From the NCBI RefSeq assembly GCF_964355755.1, contig NC_092671.1, positions 13,746,501 through 13,810,500 on the forward strand: 64,000 nucleotides of DNA, read 5' to 3'. Under the pieces are notes generated by a model, which had not been told where the DNA came from, made no database searches, and worked only from the letters and a program-made list of their open reading frames with translations. The position numbers and the translations under genes are program-made. The stretch's first letter is position 1. Each line of letters opens with the position of its first letter. The stretch is from Antedon mediterranea (lineage: Eukaryota > Echinodermata > Crinoidea > Comatulida > Antedonidae). Shown here one piece after another: positions 58,541 through 64,000 of the stretch.

Positions 58541-61500
58541 CGCGCCGCGGCTCTAGCCAGCTATGTCCCAGGAGGACACATTCATTAATAAGCTGTTTCA
58601 TAGCGGTAGCTTTAGTATCTAAGGCTGACAGTTTTGTGAATTTGGAAACTCGACTATAATTTATAGGTAGCTGCTGGACCCAAAAAACGTCTGGGAGAAG
58701 AGAGTCTATATGAAAGCCTTTGCTGATAATACAGTATTATTGAGATGTAGACGGAAATCTGTAAAATCTTGTTCAATAAATAATAACTTCGTTTTTGCTG
58801 TCAACCAGGCCGGTATTATAATAAGTCACTGTCAAATAATCATTCGATAATGGTCAAAACTTTATTTTGGCTCTGTCAACATAAAGGGAGGTATTTACAA
58901 TGACTTTCTTTTGACTGTCAATCTAGGCCAATGTTATAATAATACGCCGTCAGATATTAAATCATTGAAACAGTCCTGGTAAATTTTTTTTTTGGTTATC
59001 TGATGCCGTGGGGGGGGGGGGGGTCCAATCAATTATCGTCAGAAGGTGAACAATCAGTCTAGGTAGCAGCAGCAGATTATTAGGAACGCCTGCTCCATTA
59101 ATTAATCCAGAAAAAGGTTTGTACATTATCTATTTGTTTATTAGCCTTCTCCTAACACAATTATATTTTCTTTAAAAAAAGGTTTATAAGTGGTTTCAAC
59201 ATTTATGATAGTAATGTCACAGTTCTGTGTCTGGACGCAAGTTCATAGACCTACTAGTTATATTATTCATATTAACTGATAGGCCTACTTACTCTTCATT
59301 TACCGTAAAGTTCAGTTTTAATGAAATATATAATATAAATTGGCTTCGTAACAATTAATTAGTGTTGAAAAGGTTAGTTTTTTGGTGATAGGTGAAAATG
59401 ACATGTAACTTCGTAATCAATTTATTTTTTTTGTATAAAGGCCCAATTACACTATGACGATAACGACGGACGATAAATATATAGCATGCATTTTTTTTAC
59501 ATAAACCAAAAGAAATTAGAAAGGTTTTCGTTCTAGACCTATAGGATAATCGTTTATGCTGTCTGATAAAAATAATGTTTTTCAAATTCCAATCAAATGA
59601 CGTCATGATAAATAAAAACAATAAAATCGCTGTATTGTCACGATATTATTGGTCTTACTAATCATGACGTCATTTGATTGGACGTGTGAAAATATAATTT
59701 TCATCAAAATAATTGTTTATATTTCTTTTGGTTTATGTATTAAAAATGCACATTTGTCTATTTATCGTCAATCGTTATCGTCCTAGTGTATGGGCCTTAT
59801 GCTGTAAATGTTCAATTAATTGATCATTCCGATTTTATTAGTTGGACTCTTGCACAGTTGCTGTCTAATCGTTGTTGTGTAATATCATTTCGAACCATAT
59901 TAAAATCATAAAGAGATTCATATTCCTTAACATGTGGCTGTGCATGGAAGTCCGGTCTACAAAAACTCGGGCCCGGGGTCATTGTTATTGGGCCTGAAAG
60001 TGTTGGTGAATTCATAATATACTTAATATTATATTTATATATTATAATTATATTATTATACAATTGAAAGCAAAACCCGTTGAATCTCAAATCATTAGGA
60101 CTAGAAATTTGGCTTATCAATCAAATAAATACTTTCGTTCTCTCTCTCTCTAATCAAAAGATTGAACTCGAAAACGGACCGTTTTTTTTTAATTGGGTAT
60201 GTTGAAACATTTCAATATTCATTAAAAAAAGTACATTAATTATGGTATTGATCAGTGGCTATAGAGGCGTAAAAACCCTCGGTCAATATCATGTAAAATG
60301 CACTGTGGAAGGGTCATTTATTAAGACTGCAAAATTGGGCTTATCAACAAATAAATACTTTCGTTCAAAATGTAAAATCAAGGCTGAAAAATTGGGTTTA
60401 TCAACAACAAAATATTTTATTATTAGACGCGATAACATCAAGGATAATCAGTATAATTATTAATATAGCCACTGTTACTAGTTTTATTCTACATGCTAAA
60501 GTAAATAAAAATCCACTAGAAAACAAACAAGTCTGAATGTTATGCTTATTAGCCATGTTATGTTTGTTACTGTAGGCCTATGATTGTTTGCAATGTCCAC
60601 ATATTATTTCCGTGGGCATATCCATAGTGTATCACTCACAAAAAAGACGTGTGAGGTTCTTTCTTTAGATTTTGAAGAATGATTTGTGTTACAGGTTGAC
60701 ACATGAATTAAATGCTCAACAAGATATCGGCTAACGCCATGGGACCCTTGGCTTATCAATGAATAATAAATACAGTACTAGGCCTACTTTCGTTCAATTG
60801 AAATCGGAATCTGACTGTTTCATTAAATTGGGTGTGATTAGGCCTAAACATATAATAATTTATTAAAAAGGTACAATAAAAACAAATGCATCAGAGGCGT
60901 AAAGAACCCACGGTCAATATCATGTAAAATGTATATGGTATAAGCACTTTGGAAGGGGTCATTGTTATTAAACTGGAAAAGCTTATCAACAAATAAATAA
61001 TTTCGTTTAAAATATAAAATAAGACTGCAAAATTGGGCTTATCAACAAATAAATAGTTTCGTTCAAAATGTAAAATAAGACTGCACAATTGGGCTTATCA
61101 ACAAATAAAATACTTTTTTTTCAAAATGTAAAATTAAGACTGGAAAATTGGGCTTATAAACAAATAAATACTTTTTTTCGAAATGTAAGAAAACATTTTT
61201 TAAATATAATCCTTAAGCTCTGTCTATACTATCAAACTAAATATGATGTGCCCATAATTATATAGACATGACGATGTCATATCACTACGATATTCGGGCA
61301 TATCACTATACCATATTTGGTACTTTTTTTAGTTGGGACAGTGCAGACACAGAACTATGTGATCGAAACATAAGTCGGAATTGGACTGACGCGATTGATT
61401 TAATTGGGTATTTTTTATTAATGTAATGATTCATTAAAAACTATAATACCGATACGCGTTTGGTATTGATCAATGGTGCAAAAAACCCTGATAAATAATG

Positions 61501-61913
61501 TTATAACGCGATTTGGTGATTGCTTAGCAATAATACAACCCATATACTATTATTATAAATACCTATTACAAATCCATTCATATAAATTTTAATCGCGAAC
61601 CGAAAATGTATAAATGTTATTCTACAGACAGTAATTATATATTCAAAAGCCATATTATTATTATTATTATCAATACCTAAATGCGATAGTAATAACCACA
61701 TAAACATACATTATTCCCAATACAAGTGTGCGCGTTTAATTCTAGAAAGAAACGACTGTGCTGACAGGCCAATGACATAAATCACAAGTAAAGTCCCAAT
61801 TGTTCACTTGCGTTTTGATTGGCCGACCTATTATATTAGATTAATGAAGACTGTTCTTACAACTGTCTATTCAAAAAGTTACGCGGCGTTTTTTGTAAGA
61901 AATATTTCTTGTT
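58541..61913. mobile_element. About 3.4 kb insertion with internal tandem units
   Basis: Sister introns read AACAGGTTTTTAAATCTGTAAC; here AACAGGTTTT and TTAAATCTGTAAC are parted by 3.37 kb. Both edges carry a CGCCGCG-type word (CGCGCCGCGG left, ACGCGGCG right) in inverted sense. Inside, wording such as AGGCGTAAAGAACCC, TCAATATCATGTAAAATG recurs at about 60,240, 60,890 and 61,450 (unit about 600 bp), and a unit of about 60 bp (GGGCTTATCAACAAATAAATA) repeats several times at 60,330-60,420 and 60,975-61,190. No transposase is found. Confidence 0.55.
59437..59800. mobile_element. MITE with about 80-bp terminal inverted repeats
   Basis: AAGGCCCAATTACACTATGACGATAACGA... at the left is inverted at the right as ...TCGTTATCGTCCTAGTGTATGGGCCTT. 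Similarity extends inward to the ACATAAACCAAAAGAAAT word. About 360 bp, no coding. Nested in the 3.4 kb insertion. Confidence 0.72.
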
Positions 61914-64000
61914 AAATCTGTAACATTAAATCAATATTTTACTTTTTAAACCAGTTTGAATAAGACTGCAATAAATAACTCAAAATATTGTAGAAAAAAA
62001 AGAAATCTATTTATGACATTATATTTGTTATCATAATAAATCCATTGTATATTGCAATCCAAATAGACTGCTGTGACCATATTAGTCCAGTCAATCTAAT
62101 GATATACCCACCACAAATTGCAATAGTAACAAAGCAAGTATTTTTGAATTCCATATAAAGTGTAGAGCAACGTACTAAAAGTCACCGAAAATCCAAGCAT
62201 TGGGTCAAGGGGTCAGAGGTCAATAAAGGTCATTTTAAGTCAAAATTAATATGCCCCATTAATTACATATATTTAACCATTTGAAATACATTATATACAA
62301 GTGTGATTTATGTCATCCGAAAGCTTATTAAATTTCCTATTCAGTGATATCAAACTTATAGTCATAACATGTTATTTAGAATGTCATTTTTGCGGAAAAA
62401 CACAACATAATGTGTCAATTTTGGCAAAAAATGTTGTTTTAGCTGTAATCAACAATGGTATACACACAGGGATACCCTGGGGTGAACATTTCAGTCCAAA
62501 GCGATACACTAATGACCAGCTCAAGATGCAGATGAGTGACATCTCTGTTCCTGTTGCTTCTGGATGATCTACATTCCATTTTTTCCAGATGGCATTTGTG
62601 TTGCCATAGTTATAGTATTTATATTGGGATGTATAAGTATTTTAACGATTTTTTAACCAGTAGAAATACAAAGATGTTCAACAGCAGTTTGACAATGACC
62701 TCCATGTTGTATGACGTTCGGACCATCTGGACTGGATTGAAAGGTTTACGATGAAATCGGTCGCGTCTGAAATCGGTCGCGTTTGAAATCGGTCGCGATG
62801 AAATCAACTTCCGGTATTTTGTATGGCGCGCCGCTAGAGCTATACTTTTGATGATATCGGTCGCGTTTGAAATCGGTCGCGTTTGAAATCGGTCGCGCTA
62901 TTTTGAATGGATCGAGCGGGATGCATGCTAGAGCGGGATATACATTTTTCGTTTATATAGATTTAATTGATATTTTTTAGGAATTAGATTATTTATGTGG
63001 ATATTTTTTACTTGGTAATATTTATTATCAATCATTAAATTAATTTTTTTTTGTATTTCACAGGTCTCGGAGAAGGACTGTGTCTTTTCAAAATGGCCAT
63101 TTCTAAACACGTTTAAATATTATAGGCCTATTAGGCATAATGTTTTATTAGGCATATAATAATTTACCTCTATTTATATGTACTGTAATTAATATATTAT
63201 ATAGAGAATATACGTCTGTCGTGTCTTTTATTATGCAAACAATTACGTATGGTTTTAGGATATTAATAAAATATATAGATAATATGCCGTTATAAATCAA
63301 TCTACCGGCCTACAGTAGGACTATGATGTACAATGATAGATAAAGGTGAACACGATTCTCAAAGAGGTAATCTGCACTGATATTTAAACATTTAGGCCTA
63401 GATTTACTAAACGGCGTATGAATGCGAGACACTGAGTTGCACTTACTTAATTATTTACATTAAATGATTATTATAAATGAAGAAATAAAAGATATTCAAA
63501 TTAAAATATATAGGCCTATAGTATCGCCGACGTATTTACGTAAATTATATATAAATCATACTGTCAAATTATAGAAACAGTACTTTATTCGGAATTATTA
63601 TGGATATATAGCAAGCCTGTGAGCTACAGCGACTTTAATTGCTTTTGCTTATCATTGTCAGTGTCTTGATTTTGTTACCTATGTTTTAAATGTATTTCGA
63701 TTTTAAAGGCTAAATAATGAATGAATGAACATAATCTCATAATCGCGTCGAGCATCTATAGCTCATTGAATCGTTTCACAAAAACACGTGCAGGAGGCCT
63801 ATAGACGTTTCAAACGTATGGTTATTAGTAATAGACGTCATCTTTATCTCGCCATGGACAACGATCGTCGTGTTTTGTCCATGAGTTGACATACTAACAA
63901 GTGCGTGTTTTTTAAAAAGGGGAAACCCCGTCAGCAAAATAACGTATTGTTAGAGGAAACAGCTTCACGATCATAGAAGGCGCATCTCAGTCGATATGGC
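61914..64000. other. Right end: resumed intron sequence and unassigned DNA
   Basis: 61,914-62,080 matches sister introns at 53,545 and 56,440. From 62,085 the sequence is unrelated. It has a GGTCAAGGGGTCAGAGGTCA direct repeat at 62,205, an open frame of 85 codons at 62,310-62,567 (plus) with no domain I know, and the 16-bp repeat at 62,751. No signal-peptide exon for the aGPCR is seen. ORFs on both strands are short and unconvincing. Confidence 0.45.
62751..62899. repeat. 16-bp tandem repeat GAAATCGGTCGCGTTT, two clusters
   Basis: Three to four copies at 62,751-62,802 and about three at 62,850-62,899, separated by about 47 bp with a GGCGCGCCG word. CG-rich in an AT-rich setting. In style it resembles the short-period repeat at the left edge. 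Confidence 0.75.

Noticed and set aside
62928-63110. Possible first exon of the receptor near the right edge
   Set aside because: No hydrophobic signal sequence and no phase-1 donor; the short minus-strand ORF is basic and AT-driven.

Overview
The window is metazoan genomic DNA. It has spliced genes with GT-AG introns, EGF/Ig/SEA/GAIN animal domains, SINE, LINE and LTR elements, and very AT-rich introns with frequent AGGCCTA-type words. A marine deuterostome invertebrate, perhaps an echinoderm, is my best guess from overall look. No sequence here proves the taxon.

Two genes are supported, both on the minus strand. (1) A large adhesion G-protein-coupled receptor (aGPCR) runs from about 58.26 kb down to its stop at 37,816. 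In protein order it carries at least ten intact EGF exons with eight cysteines each, one further EGF exon, an Ig domain, a SEA domain over two exons, a hormone-receptor-like domain over two exons, a GAIN domain over three exons, a GPS cleavage exon (HL/T), and seven transmembrane helices over four exons. All exon phases fit. The traced exons sum to 3,914 nt, about 1,303 residues, with the signal peptide not found and the 5' end open. (2) A secreted EGF-repeat gene starts at a TATA box and signal-peptide exon near 31.8 kb. It runs left through six-cysteine EGF exons lying in a triplicated 2.3-2.7 kb block (23.7-30.0 kb), a mini-exon at 23.1 kb, and then about 40 further exons of 123 nt (20.8-0.5 kb), each encoding one eight-cysteine EGF domain. 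It probably continues past the left edge. Joining all these exons into one transcript is inference from uniform phase-1 junctions.

The 0.5-21 kb part is the most striking. Exons and their 82-95 bp introns form a tandem array. Between about 2.7 and 10.5 kb this array is a higher-order repeat: units of about 1.42 kb, each with four complete exons, one truncated exon and two non-coding spacers. A roughly 7.5 kb Ty3/Gypsy-type LTR retrotransposon (10,515-17,980, plus strand) has landed in one spacer. Its two LTRs are nearly identical, yet its coding region has several frameshifts and an integrase deletion. The same eight-cysteine EGF exon type occurs in the aGPCR, so one gene seeded the other or they share a source.

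The rest is repeats. There is a 58-bp minisatellite (30.5-31.0 kb), several TIR/MITE elements (24.25, 25.5, 34.6, 43.9-46.2 and 59.4 kb), tRNA-like copies (24.0, 26.6, 29.0 kb), and a tRNA-derived SINE with an inverted partner (41.6 and 40.9 kb). There are 3' ends of LINEs in introns (20.0, 32.8, 35.7, 43.1, 46.7 kb), two blocks of 3-4 kb absent from paralogous introns (47.7-51.7 and 58.5-61.9 kb), and AT-rich intergenic DNA (31.8-37.8 and 61.9-64 kb) where I see no gene.
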